From Pseudomonas monsensis (GTDB taxonomy: Bacteria > Pseudomonadota > Gammaproteobacteria > Pseudomonadales > Pseudomonadaceae): a stretch of DNA of 64,000 nt. Location of the stretch: positions 603,001-667,000 of the forward strand of contig NZ_CP077087.1 in the NCBI RefSeq assembly GCF_014268495.2. The letters run 5' to 3'. How positions within the stretch are numbered: position 1 is the first letter of the stretch; every line of letters starts with the position of its first letter. Below, piece by piece: positions 30,915 through 40,081 of the stretch. Both the position numbers and the translations under genes were made by a program. The notes below the pieces were generated by a model, which saw nothing but the letters and a program-made list of their open reading frames with translations, was not told the origin of the DNA and ran no database searches.

Positions 30915-32735
30915 GTGATCGAAAATCTACGTAACATCGCCATCATTGCCCACGTTGACCATGGTAAGACCACCCTGGTAGACAAACTCCTGCGTCAATC
31001 CGGCACCCTGGAGCGCAACGAGCTCAACGACGAGCGCGTGATGGACTCCAACGACCAGGAAAAAGAGCGCGGTATTACCATTCTGGCGAAAAACACCGCC
31101 ATCAACTGGAACGGCTACCACATCAACATCGTGGACACCCCGGGCCACGCCGACTTCGGCGGCGAAGTTGAACGCGTAATGTCGATGGTTGACTCCGTTC
31201 TGCTGCTGGTTGACGCTCAAGACGGCCCTATGCCGCAAACCCGTTTCGTGACCAAGAAGGCGTTCGAAGCCGGCCTGCGTCCAATCGTGGTAATCAACAA
31301 GGTTGACCGTCCAGGCGCGCGTCCGGACTGGGTTCTGGACCAGATCTTCGACCTGTTCGACAACCTCGGTGCGACCGAAGAACAACTGGACTTCCAGGTG
31401 GTTTACGCCTCGGCCCTGAACGGCATTGCCGGTCTGGATCACACCGCCATGGCTGAAGACATGACTCCGCTGTACCAAGCGGTCGTCGACCACGTTCCGC
31501 CTCCGGCCGTTGACCGTGACGGTCCGTTCCAGATGCAGATCTCCGCACTGGACTACAACAGCTTCCTGGGTGTTATCGGTGTTGGCCGTATCGCTCGTGG
31601 TCGCGTCAAGCCGAACACCCCGGTTGTCGCTATCAGCGCCGACGGCAAGCGCCGCAACGGTCGTATCCTGAAGCTGATGGGTCACCACGGTCTGCACCGC
31701 ATTGACGTTGAAGAAGCAGCGGCCGGCGACATCGTCTGCATCAGCGGCTTCGACGAGCTGTTCATCTCCGACACTCTGTGCGATATCAACACCGTCGAGG
31801 CGATGAAGCCACTGACCGTTGACGAGCCAACCGTTTCCATGACCTTCCAGGTAAACGACTCGCCATTCTGCGGTAAAGAAGGCAAGTTCGTGACCTCCCG
31901 TAACATCAAGGATCGTCTGGACAAAGAGCTGCTGTACAACGTTGCACTGCGCGTTGAAGAAGGCGACTCGGCTGACAAGTTCAAGGTTTCCGGCCGTGGT
32001 GAGCTGCACCTCTCGGTACTGATCGAAACCATGCGTCGCGAAGGCTTCGAGCTGGCCCTGGGCCGTCCTGAAGTGATCATCCGTGAAGTTGACGGCGTGA
32101 AGCAGGAACCGTTCGAAAACGTAACCATCGACATCCCTGAAGAATCGCAGGGCAAGGTCATGGAAGAGATGGGTCTGCGTAAGGGTGACCTGAGCAACAT
32201 GGTGCCGGATGGCAAGGGCCGTGTTCGTCTGGAATACAACATCCCTGCTCGCGGTCTGATCGGTTTCCGTAACCAGTTCCTGACCCTGACCAACGGTGCT
32301 GGCATCCTGACCTCGATCTTCGACCGTTACGCTCCAGTGAAGTCGGGCCACATGTCCGGCCGTCAGAACGGCGTTCTGGTTTCGGTTGAAACCGGCAAGG
32401 CACTGACCTACTCGCTGGAAACCCTGCAGGCTCGTGGCAAGCTGTTCGTAGAACACGGCCAGGAGATCTACAACGGTCAGATCGTTGGTCAGAACAGCCG
32501 CGACAACGACCTGGGTGTAAACCCAACCAAAGGCAAGAAGCTCGACAACATGCGTGCTTCGGGTAAAGACGAAACCATCGCTCTGGTACCACCTGTTCGT
32601 TTCACCCTGGAACAGGCTCTGGAATACATCCAGGAAGACGAGCTGTGCGAAGTCACGCCTAAGTCCATCCGTCTTCGCAAGAAGATCCTGGACGAAAGCG
32701 AGCGTACCCGCGCTGCCAAGAAAGCCAAGGCGTAA
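30915..32735 (+). CDS. typA: Ribosome-associated GTPase TypA/BipA
   Basis: A 606-residue translational GTPase related to EF-G and involved in ribosome assembly and stress responses. The G motifs AHVDHGKTT, DTPGHADFGGEV and NKVDRPGARP are intact, followed by the beta-barrel and the TypA-specific C-terminal domain (GRQNGVLVSVETG). GTG at 30915 is the start, giving the family N-terminus MIENLRNIAIIAHVDHGKT. A strong terminator follows. Confidence 0.97.
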   Translation: MIENLRNIAIIAHVDHGKTTLVDKLLRQSGTLERNELNDERVMDSNDQEKERGITILAKNTAINWNGYHINIVDTPGHADFGGEVERVMSMVDSVLLLVDAQDGPMPQTRFVTKKAFEAGLRPIVVINKVDRPGARPDWVLDQIFDLFDNLGATEEQLDFQVVYASALNGIAGLDHTAMAEDMTPLYQAVVDHVPPPAVDRDGPFQMQISALDYNSFLGVIGVGRIARGRVKPNTPVVAISADGKRRNGRILKLMGHHGLHRIDVEEAAAGDIVCISGFDELFISDTLCDINTVEAMKPLTVDEPTVSMTFQVNDSPFCGKEGKFVTSRNIKDRLDKELLYNVALRVEEGDSADKFKVSGRGELHLSVLIETMRREGFELALGRPEVIIREVDGVKQEPFENVTIDIPEESQGKVMEEMGLRKGDLSNMVPDGKGRVRLEYNIPARGLIGFRNQFLTLTNGAGILTSIFDRYAPVKSGHMSGRQNGVLVSVETGKALTYSLETLQARGKLFVEHGQEIYNGQIVGQNSRDNDLGVNPTKGKKLDNMRASGKDETIALVPPVRFTLEQALEYIQEDELCEVTPKSIRLRKKILDESERTRAAKKAKA

Positions 32736-32750
32736 TTTAGCCCTGGAATA

Positions 32751-32787
32751 AAAAACGCCCCCGGTCGCGAGACCGGGGGCGTTTTTG
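32751..32787 (+). terminator. Rho-independent terminator of typA
   Basis: AAAAACGCCCCCGGTC, a GCGA loop and GACCGGGGGCGTTTTT form an almost perfect stem ending in a T run, 16 bases after the typA stop. Confidence 0.95.
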
Positions 32788-32828
32788 TTTGTCTGGGGGA
32801 AGTGCAGATGGGGCCTTGAAGATCAAAA

Positions 32829-33165
32829 GCCCCTCACCCTAGCCCTCTCCCGGAGGGAGAGGGAACCGAACTGGGGGATATTCATGAGATGCATCGACTT
32901 GGAAGAATTCTGCTGAATCCATAAACGATGTGGTCGGGCTTTGTCGAATCGACAATCGACTGGGTGTTTCAGGTCGATGTATTGCGCCAGACACCTCGGT
33001 TGGCCCCCTCTCCCTCCGGGAGAGGGGATTGAATTTGGGATGCTTGAGAAGTACGCCGACCTGAAAATGCTGTGATGAATCCATAATCGACTGGATTTTT
33101 CACGTATAGCGCCAGACACCTCGGTTGGCCCCCTCTCCCTCCGGGAGAGGGCTGGGGTGAGGGTT
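32829..33165. repeat. Composite repeat element with terminal inverted repeats (copy B)
   Basis: It begins GCCCCTCACCCTAGCCCTCTCCC and ends with the inverse (GGGAGAGGGCTGGGGTGAGGG). Two direct unit copies are offset by about 125 bases (GCCAGACACCTCGGTTGGCC at 32986 and 33111). An AGGTCGATGTA motif is shared with the other copies. No gene. Confidence 0.85.
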
Positions 33166-33170
33166 GGCTT

Positions 33171-33608
33171 TTAGAACTTCTCGATCGACCGCGAATTCTG
33201 CACCCGCTCGACTTCTTTCGGCTTGTACGCGCAATACCCCGGACGCGGGCCGATTTTCGGGTGGTTGCGGCAGGTGTCCGGGCGCTTGTCATAAATGGTG
33301 CACAGGCGGCTCTTACGATCCAGGTAGTAGCAATCGTTGTTGCTCATGCGCTGCAGGGTGAAGATCCCTGACTTCTGGTTGAAGCGCTCGACCAGCCCTT
33401 CCTTTTGCAGACGCTTGGCGATGTTCTTCGGTGGATCGCCCAGCTCGAACTCGTCGACCACGCCGATGCGCACCAGGTCCTTGATCTTGACCTCGACCGG
33501 CAGCGTGCAGCAGCTGGAGACACAAGAGCCGCACATCGGGGCCGAATATTTGGCCCACGTATCGAGACGGTCGATCTCGGCGGCGGCAATCAGGTTGGGC
33601 TTCATCAT
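33171..33608 (-). CDS. YkgJ-family cysteine cluster protein
   Basis: A 145-residue protein with the YkgJ/CxxCxxCC zinc- or iron-chelating pattern: CGSCVSSCC near residue 26, then single cysteines in NNDCYYL, RLCTIYD, DTCRNHP and PGYCAYK. The family may bind zinc or an iron-sulfur cluster, and its reaction is unknown. Two consecutive ATG codons (33608 and 33605) are possible starts. Transcribed alone, convergent to typA across a repeat element. Confidence 0.9.
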   Translation of the reverse strand: MMKPNLIAAAEIDRLDTWAKYSAPMCGSCVSSCCTLPVEVKIKDLVRIGVVDEFELGDPPKNIAKRLQKEGLVERFNQKSGIFTLQRMSNNDCYYLDRKSRLCTIYDKRPDTCRNHPKIGPRPGYCAYKPKEVERVQNSRSIEKF

Positions 33609-33868
33609 CGGGAGTTACCAGGCGTGTATGCATCAGGGCGCGCGATCATACCGGGACTGGTGGATTTTTGAACAACCTTTCGCCAGATTTTTTCTACAGA
33701 CAGGCCGGCGGCCGGACAATTCGGCACAACCCCTGCATTCATTAGCCCACTCGCCAAGGTTATGTCGGGCTATCTCACCGTCTTCGGAAATACTGCAGAA
33801 CCTGCGCCTCTACCGTCGGTCAGACCGTCTAGGCTCAGACAATTCCCCGCTCGCTCGAGGTCCTATCG

Positions 33869-36319
33869 ATGACTCAAGAACCACTAGTTCGCGAAGCAGA
33901 GGTGGCCGCATTCCGCGACGCCGTCCTGACCAAGCTCACCTATGCAGTGGGCAAAGACCCGGATCACGCCTTTGACCATGACTGGTTCGAGGCCATTGCC
34001 CTGGCGGCCCGCGACCACATGGTCGAACACTGGATGGACCACACCCGGCAGATTTACCGCAAAGGCCAGAAGCGGGTGTATTACCTCTCGCTGGAATTTC
34101 TCATCGGCCGTTTGCTCTACGACAGCCTGAGCAACCTCGGTCTGCTCGATGTCGCCCGTGAAGCGCTGACTGAGCTCGGTGTCGATCTGGAGCGGATTCG
34201 CCTGCTTGAGCCGGATGCGGCACTCGGCAACGGCGGCCTCGGCCGGCTGGCGGCGTGCTTCATGGAAAGCATGTCGACCCTCGGCATCGCCGGGCATGGC
34301 TACGGGATTCGCTATGAACACGGCTTGTTCCGTCAGGCCATCGTCGATGGCTGGCAGCAGGAGCAGACCGAACACTGGCTGGATTTCGGCAACCCGTGGG
34401 AGTTCGAGCGTCCGGAAGTGGTGTACAGCATCGGCTTCGGCGGCAGCGTCGAAACCGTCACCGATGCCAGCGGCAAGACCAGGCAGGTCTGGTCGCCAGC
34501 GGAAACGGTACGCGCGATTGCCTACGACACACCGGTGGTCGGCTGGCGCGGGGCGAGCGTCAATACCCTGCGCCTGTGGCGCGCACGCGCCATGGAAGAC
34601 CTGCACCTGGAGCGCTTCAACGCCGGTGACCACTTGGGGGCGGTTGCTGAAGTCGCCCGGGCTGAAAGTATCTCCCGCGTGCTCTACCCGGCGGACAGCA
34701 CCGAAGCGGGGCAGGAGCTGCGCCTGCGTCAGGAGTACTTCTTTGTCGCCGCCTCCCTGCAGGACTTGCTGCGTCGTCATCGCAACATGCACACCTCGGT
34801 GCTGACCCTGGGCGATCACGCAGCGATTCAGCTCAACGACACGCACCCCTCGATTGCTGTCGCCGAACTGATGCGCCAACTGGTCGATGTCTACGACGTG
34901 GCCTGGGATGCGGCATGGCAAGTCACCGTCGACACGCTGTCGTACACCAACCACACGCTGCTGCCGGAAGCGCTGGAAACCTGGCCGGTCGGCCTTATGG
35001 AGCGGATGCTGCCGCGGCACATGCAGATCATCTACCTGATCAATGCCCAGCACATCGACTCGCTGCGAGCCAAGGGCATTCACGATTTCGACGTGCTGCG
35101 CGCAGTGTCGCTGATCGAAGAGGACAACGGTCGCCGGGTGCGCATGGGCAACCTCGCGTTCCTTGGTTCGCACAGCGTCAACGGCGTGTCCGGGTTGCAC
35201 ACGCAGTTGATGCGCAAGACCGTATTCGCCGAACTGCACAAGCTTTATCCAGAGCGGATCAACAACAAAACCAACGGCATCACCTTCCGCCGCTGGTTGT
35301 TCCAGGCCAACTCCGAGCTGACCTCGATGTTGGTCGACGCACTCGGTCCGGAGGTTCTCGATAATCCCGAAGAGCGCCTGCTCGACCTCGAACCGTTCGC
35401 CGAGAAAACCGCGTTCCGCAAAGCCTTCGCCGAGCAACGCCTGCACAGCAAGAAAGCCTTGGCCTATCTGATTCACGAGCGGTTGGGCATCGCGGTCAAT
35501 CCGGCAGCGATGTTCGACGTGCAGGTCAAACGGATCCACGAATACAAGCGCCAGTTGCTCAACCTGATGCACACCGTGGCGCTGTATCAAGCGATTCGTG
35601 CCGAGCCCGAAGTCGATTGGGTGCCGCGGGTGAAGATCTTCGCCGGCAAGGCGGCCGCGAGTTATCACCAGGCCAAATTGATCATCAAGCTGACCAACGA
35701 CATCGCCCGTGTCGTCAACAATGACCCGACGGTGCGCGGCTTGCTGAAAGTGGTGTTTTTGCCCAACTACAACGTCAGCCTGGCCGAGAGCATCATTCCG
35801 GCGGCGGACTTGTCCGAGCAGATTTCCACGGCCGGTTTCGAAGCGTCGGGCACCAGCAACATGAAGTTCGGCCTCAACGGCGCGCTGACCATTGGCACCC
35901 TCGACGGCGCCAACGTGGAAATGTGCGAACGCATCGGTGCCGAGCACATGTTCATCTTCGGCCTCAGTGCGCAGCAGGTTGAAGCGCGCAAACAGAACCA
36001 CGAGTTCAGTGCGGCGCCGGACATTGCCGCGTCGCATCGTTTGAGCGACGTGCTGCAGGCGATCCGCAGCGGCGTGTTCTCGCCGGATGACACCTCACGC
36101 TACACCGGGCTGATCGACTCGCTGGTGGACTACGACCGCTTCCTGGTCTGTGCCGACTTCGATTCCTACTGGGAAGCGCAGAAACGCGTTGAAGCGCACT
36201 GGCATGACAGCAACAACTGGTGGCGTTCGGCGGTGCTCAACACCGCGCGGATGGGCTGGTTCTCTTCCGACCGGACGATTCGCGAGTACGCCACGGATAT
36301 CTGGAAAGCGCTGGAGTAA
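33869..36319 (+). CDS. glgP: Glycogen/maltodextrin phosphorylase
   Basis: An 816-residue PLP enzyme of glycosyltransferase family 35 that releases glucose 1-phosphate from alpha-glucans. The active-site pieces LGNGGLGRLAACFMES, NDTHPSIAVAELMR and the PLP lysine in GTSNMKFGLNGAL are intact. ATG 33869 gives a normal N-terminus. The 260 bases upstream show no recognised regulatory signal. No other glycogen gene is near, so it stands apart from its pathway here. Confidence 0.97.
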   Translation: MTQEPLVREAEVAAFRDAVLTKLTYAVGKDPDHAFDHDWFEAIALAARDHMVEHWMDHTRQIYRKGQKRVYYLSLEFLIGRLLYDSLSNLGLLDVAREALTELGVDLERIRLLEPDAALGNGGLGRLAACFMESMSTLGIAGHGYGIRYEHGLFRQAIVDGWQQEQTEHWLDFGNPWEFERPEVVYSIGFGGSVETVTDASGKTRQVWSPAETVRAIAYDTPVVGWRGASVNTLRLWRARAMEDLHLERFNAGDHLGAVAEVARAESISRVLYPADSTEAGQELRLRQEYFFVAASLQDLLRRHRNMHTSVLTLGDHAAIQLNDTHPSIAVAELMRQLVDVYDVAWDAAWQVTVDTLSYTNHTLLPEALETWPVGLMERMLPRHMQIIYLINAQHIDSLRAKGIHDFDVLRAVSLIEEDNGRRVRMGNLAFLGSHSVNGVSGLHTQLMRKTVFAELHKLYPERINNKTNGITFRRWLFQANSELTSMLVDALGPEVLDNPEERLLDLEPFAEKTAFRKAFAEQRLHSKKALAYLIHERLGIAVNPAAMFDVQVKRIHEYKRQLLNLMHTVALYQAIRAEPEVDWVPRVKIFAGKAAASYHQAKLIIKLTNDIARVVNNDPTVRGLLKVVFLPNYNVSLAESIIPAADLSEQISTAGFEASGTSNMKFGLNGALTIGTLDGANVEMCERIGAEHMFIFGLSAQQVEARKQNHEFSAAPDIAASHRLSDVLQAIRSGVFSPDDTSRYTGLIDSLVDYDRFLVCADFDSYWEAQKRVEAHWHDSNNWWRSAVLNTARMGWFSSDRTIREYATDIWKALE

Positions 36320-36353
36320 CTTTTCACCCGGCTCGATATAATCGGCGCGCCGG

Positions 36354-36431
36354 AAAAGATCGCAGCCTTCGGCAGCTCCTGCACAGGTGTTCACATAACC
36401 CTGCAGGCGCTGCCGAAGGCTGCGATCTTTT
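36354..36431. repeat. Long inverted repeat (AAAGATCGCAGCCTTCGGCAG family)
   Basis: Arms of about 30 bases, AAAAGATCGCAGCCTTCGGC... and its inverse ending GGCTGCGATCTTTT, enclose 18 bases. The T run on the right makes it a likely terminator for glgP. This sequence family differs from the other repeats in the window. Confidence 0.88.
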
Positions 36432-36487
36432 TGGATCAGGCTGCGCTAATCTTCCCGGATTGGCCTTTGCGCTTAGGGATATCGACC

Positions 36488-39400
36488 ATGCAATGGATGT
36501 TCATGTTGATCGGGCTGCTGCTCGGCTGGCTGCTCGACGAGTCGTTCAGTGATGCGCTGTTGGGTGCATTGCTGGGGCTGGTCATCGGTCAGACGATCCG
36601 TATTACCCGACTCGGCTCGCAGACTGCCGAGCACAAACGTCAACTTGAACAGGCAAAAGTCGCCTTGCAGGCTGTCGAGCAACGTCTGTTTCTGCTCGAA
36701 GGTGCCGGCGTAAGCACTGCACCACCGAGGGTTGCGCCGGCTCCGGAAGCCGTCGAACCGGTGTTCGTCGCCGAACAGGCACCCGCTGCCGCACCGGAAC
36801 TGGTCTGGGAGTTGCCGCCCGAGCTTGAACCGCTTTCCGCCGTCGCCAGCGAAACCAGTCAGCCGCTACCAGCCGATGTCTGGCGTCTGGACGCCATCAC
36901 CGACGAGCCAACAGCCCCTGCACAACCTGCTGAACCCCGTGGCCCGAACCTGATCGAGCGCGGCATCAGTGCCGCGCGCAACTGGCTGTTTGGCGGCAAC
37001 ACGGTGCTGCGAGTCGGCGTGGTGTTGCTGTTTTTCGGTCTGGCGTTCCTGTTGCGTTACGCCACCGAAGGCATGGTCGTGCCGATCGAGTTGCGCTACG
37101 CCGGGGTCGCGGCTGCGGCGTTGGGACTGCTCGCGCTGGGGTGGTGGTTGCGCCGGCGCAACAGCAATTACGCGTTGATGCTGCAGGGCACCGGGATTGC
37201 GGTGCTGTATCTGACGGTGTTTGCGGCGATGCGTTTGCACCCGCTGCTTGATCCGTCGGCTGCGTTGGGCTTGCTGGTCGCGGTGACGGTGTTTTCGGCG
37301 ATTCTGGCGATTACTCAAGATGCACTGGGCCTGGCCGCCGCCGCAGCGCTCGGCGGTTTCGCCGCGCCGATCCTGACCTCGACCGGGGCCGGCAACCATG
37401 TCGCGCTGTTCAGCTATTTCGCGCTGCTCAACGCCGGCATCCTTGCCATTGCCTGGTTCAAGGCCTGGCGGCTGCTCAACCTGATCGGTTTCGTCGGCAC
37501 CTTCGGCATCGGTTTCGCCTGGGGCCTGCGCTCGTATGCGCCCGAGTTGTTGTGGAGTACCGAGCCGTTCCTGATTCTGTTCTTCCTGATGTACCTAGCC
37601 ATCGGCCTGTTGTTCGCCCGTCGCAAGTTGCGCGACATGCCCGATGCGCCGGCGGATGGCGACCGCGAGGCATTGCTGCACTGGTCAGCGCGTAAAGGCG
37701 ATTATGTCGACGGGACGATGCTGTTCGGCCCACCGATCATTGGCTTCGGTTTGCAGTTCGCGCTGGTCCAGCATCTGGAGTTCGCGGCCGCTTTCAGTGC
37801 GCTGGCGCTGGGCATGATCTACATGGCGCTGGCCAGAGTGTTGATGGGCGGTCGCGCGGTGTTGCTGGGTGAAACCTGTCTGGCGCTCGGGGTGATTTTT
37901 GCCAGTCTGGCGATCCCGCTGGGACTCGATGCGCGCTGGACCTCGGCGGCGTGGGCGGTGGAAGGTGCAGGGATTTTCTGGCTGGGTCTGCGTCAACATC
38001 GACCGTTCGCCCGGGCCTTTGCGCTGCTGTTGCAACTGGGTTCGGCACTGGCGTTCCTCAGTCAATTGCGTCTCGGCGAAAGCAGTCTGCTTGACGGTGC
38101 ACCGTTGGGCGCATTGATGCTCGGTATTGCGTTGCTGTTCAGTTTCTACCAACTGCGCAAGGCTTCACCGGAACAGGCATCGCCTTGGGAGCGCCAAGGC
38201 TTGCCGGTATTGGCGTGCCTGGGGCTGACCTTCCTCTATCTGCTGGCGCCGCTGTTTTTCTTCGTTCAGGCCACGGCGATCAGTTGGGCGCTGGCCGGTT
38301 TGGTGACGTTGTTTGTCGGTCTGCGCCTGCAGTCGCGCACGTTCCTGTTCACCGCGTTTGCCGTGCAGTTGCTCGGTGGCGCGTTGTTCCTGTTGCGCCT
38401 GCAAGGCGCGGGCGAGGATTCGGCGGCCGTGTTCAGCGCTGGCTGGAGCGGCTTGCTCAGTGCATCGCTGATCGGTCTGGCGTTGATCGCCGGCATGCTG
38501 TTGGCGGCTCGCGATGACATGGTGCGCGGTGACGTGCGTCTGCTGCGCGGTTTGTCGGTGGTGCTGCTGGCGGGTCTGGTGCTGATCAATCTGGCGGTGC
38601 TGTTCGTGCTGCCGTGGCAGACCGCGAGTGCGGTGTGGGCCGCCAGCGGTTTGCTGATCATCTGGCTGAGCCTGTACCTCAAGCAGCGGGTGAGTTTTGT
38701 CTTCGGGCTGTTGTTGCAGGTGATCGGTGGCGCGGCGTTTTTGCTGGCCGGCCCGCAATTGCTCGGGCCGCTGTCCAGCGAAGGCTTGCGGCCGCTGGCC
38801 CATGGCGGCTTCTGGACGCCGCTGGTGCTGGGGCTGGCCGCGATGATCGGTGCGTGGCGCCTGCAACTGGGCAATCACGCCTCGGCCTTCGATGGGCTGA
38901 GTTTGCAGCGCTTGTCTGAAGTGTTGCTGGTGTGGGGCGCCGGTTGGTGGGCGCTGGCGTGGATCAGTGAAGTGCTGCGGTTTGCGCCGCTGCATCTGCA
39001 AGCCACGCTGTTGCTGCTGATCGCGGCGCTCAGCGTAGCGTTTTGGGCATGGTTGTCGCTGCGCCTGAAATGGTCGGCACTGGGCCTGCTCTGCACCTTG
39101 CTGATTCCGGCGGCAGGACTGGTGCTGCTGGCCGCCTGGCATTCGCGTTATCACCCGGCGGCAAACTTCGGCTGGCTGGCGTGGGCACTGGTGTTCGCCG
39201 TGCATGTCTTCAGTTTGCGGCGGTTGGCGCCGATGCTGCCGGCGCGGGCCTTGAGCACTGCGCATGTGCTCGGCTGCTGGTTGCTGATCGGCGTGCTGGC
39301 GCTGGAGTTGCGCTACGGCCTGCTGCTGTTGTCCGAGCAATACAACGCCTGGCGCTGGCTGGGCTGGGCGATTCTGCCGAGCCTGTATCTGCTGTTGATG

Positions 39401-40081
39401 GCCGCGCCGCGCAACTGGCCGTGGCCGGTGGCGGCGTTCCCCCGCGAATACCGCTTGTACGCGGCCGCGCCGCTGGCGGTGCTGATGTTGGGCTGGTTCT
39501 GGCTGGCCAATGGTGTCAGTGACGGTAACGCCGAACCGCTGCCGTATGTGCCGCTGCTCAACCCGCTGGAGTTGGGGTTGCTGTTCGCACTGTTCGGGGT
39601 GTACGTCTGGTCGCGCAGCGCCGTGACACAACTGTCGATTCGCAAGGATTACGCCGAGTACGCCACGCAACTGGTCGCCGGTATTTCCTTGTTCGCCTTT
39701 TGCACCGCGCTGGTCACCCGCGCCGCTCACCATTGGGCGGGGATCCCGTTCGAACTCGATCAACTGCTTGCCTCGATGCTGGTGCAGGCCGGCTTGTCCA
39801 TCGTCTGGACACTGATGGCGCTGGGACTGATGATCGGCGGACATCTGCGTCATCGCCGCGAGGTCTGGCTGGTCGGCGCCGCGCTGATTGCGCTGGTGGT
39901 GGCCAAACTGGTTTTTGTCGAATTGAGCAACCGTGGCGGCCTCGCCCGGATCGTCTCGTTTATCGGTGTCGGCGTGTTGTTGCTGGTGGTGGGCTACTTT
40001 GCGCCGCTGCCGCCCAAACGCGTCGAGGCTGAACCGGCGGCGGACAAACCGGCCCCGGAAACCGAAGGAGTTTCATCTTGA
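36488..40081 (+). CDS. DUF2339 giant polytopic membrane protein
   Basis: A 1197-residue inner-membrane protein. It has an N-terminal hydrophobic segment (MQWMFMLIGLLLGWLLD), a short coiled coil (about residues 40-70), a Pro/Ala/Glu-rich region and then roughly 30 closely spaced hydrophobic helices to the end. It belongs to DUF2339, with no assigned function. The conserved NWLFGGNTVLRVGVVLLFFGL stretch marks the start of the membrane array. The start at ATG 36488 is chosen because the upstream frame lies inside a repeat. Its stop overlaps the next gene's TTG start, implying that the two proteins act together. Confidence 0.88.
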   Translation: MQWMFMLIGLLLGWLLDESFSDALLGALLGLVIGQTIRITRLGSQTAEHKRQLEQAKVALQAVEQRLFLLEGAGVSTAPPRVAPAPEAVEPVFVAEQAPAAAPELVWELPPELEPLSAVASETSQPLPADVWRLDAITDEPTAPAQPAEPRGPNLIERGISAARNWLFGGNTVLRVGVVLLFFGLAFLLRYATEGMVVPIELRYAGVAAAALGLLALGWWLRRRNSNYALMLQGTGIAVLYLTVFAAMRLHPLLDPSAALGLLVAVTVFSAILAITQDALGLAAAAALGGFAAPILTSTGAGNHVALFSYFALLNAGILAIAWFKAWRLLNLIGFVGTFGIGFAWGLRSYAPELLWSTEPFLILFFLMYLAIGLLFARRKLRDMPDAPADGDREALLHWSARKGDYVDGTMLFGPPIIGFGLQFALVQHLEFAAAFSALALGMIYMALARVLMGGRAVLLGETCLALGVIFASLAIPLGLDARWTSAAWAVEGAGIFWLGLRQHRPFARAFALLLQLGSALAFLSQLRLGESSLLDGAPLGALMLGIALLFSFYQLRKASPEQASPWERQGLPVLACLGLTFLYLLAPLFFFVQATAISWALAGLVTLFVGLRLQSRTFLFTAFAVQLLGGALFLLRLQGAGEDSAAVFSAGWSGLLSASLIGLALIAGMLLAARDDMVRGDVRLLRGLSVVLLAGLVLINLAVLFVLPWQTASAVWAASGLLIIWLSLYLKQRVSFVFGLLLQVIGGAAFLLAGPQLLGPLSSEGLRPLAHGGFWTPLVLGLAAMIGAWRLQLGNHASAFDGLSLQRLSEVLLVWGAGWWALAWISEVLRFAPLHLQATLLLLIAALSVAFWAWLSLRLKWSALGLLCTLLIPAAGLVLLAAWHSRYHPAANFGWLAWALVFAVHVFSLRRLAPMLPARALSTAHVLGCWLLIGVLALELRYGLLLLSEQYNAWRWLGWAILPSLYLLLMAAPRNWPWPVAAFPREYRLYAAAPLAVLMLGWFWLANGVSDGNAEPLPYVPLLNPLELGLLFALFGVYVWSRSAVTQLSIRKDYAEYATQLVAGISLFAFCTALVTRAAHHWAGIPFELDQLLASMLVQAGLSIVWTLMALGLMIGGHLRHRREVWLVGAALIALVVAKLVFVELSNRGGLARIVSFIGVGVLLLVVGYFAPLPPKRVEAEPAADKPAPETEGVSS

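Noticed and set aside
30927..32456. A 509-codon open frame on the minus strand
   Set aside because: Antisense to typA. No start context and no similarity recognised.
33884..36037. A 717-codon open frame on the minus strand
   Set aside because: It is antisense to glgP, whose frame has all active-site motifs. Long antisense frames are expected at this GC content, and no family motif or RBS is seen.
38165..39853. A 562-codon open frame on the minus strand
   Set aside because: Antisense to the DUF2339 gene. Its Gln/Arg-rich composition is the mirror of hydrophobic codons.
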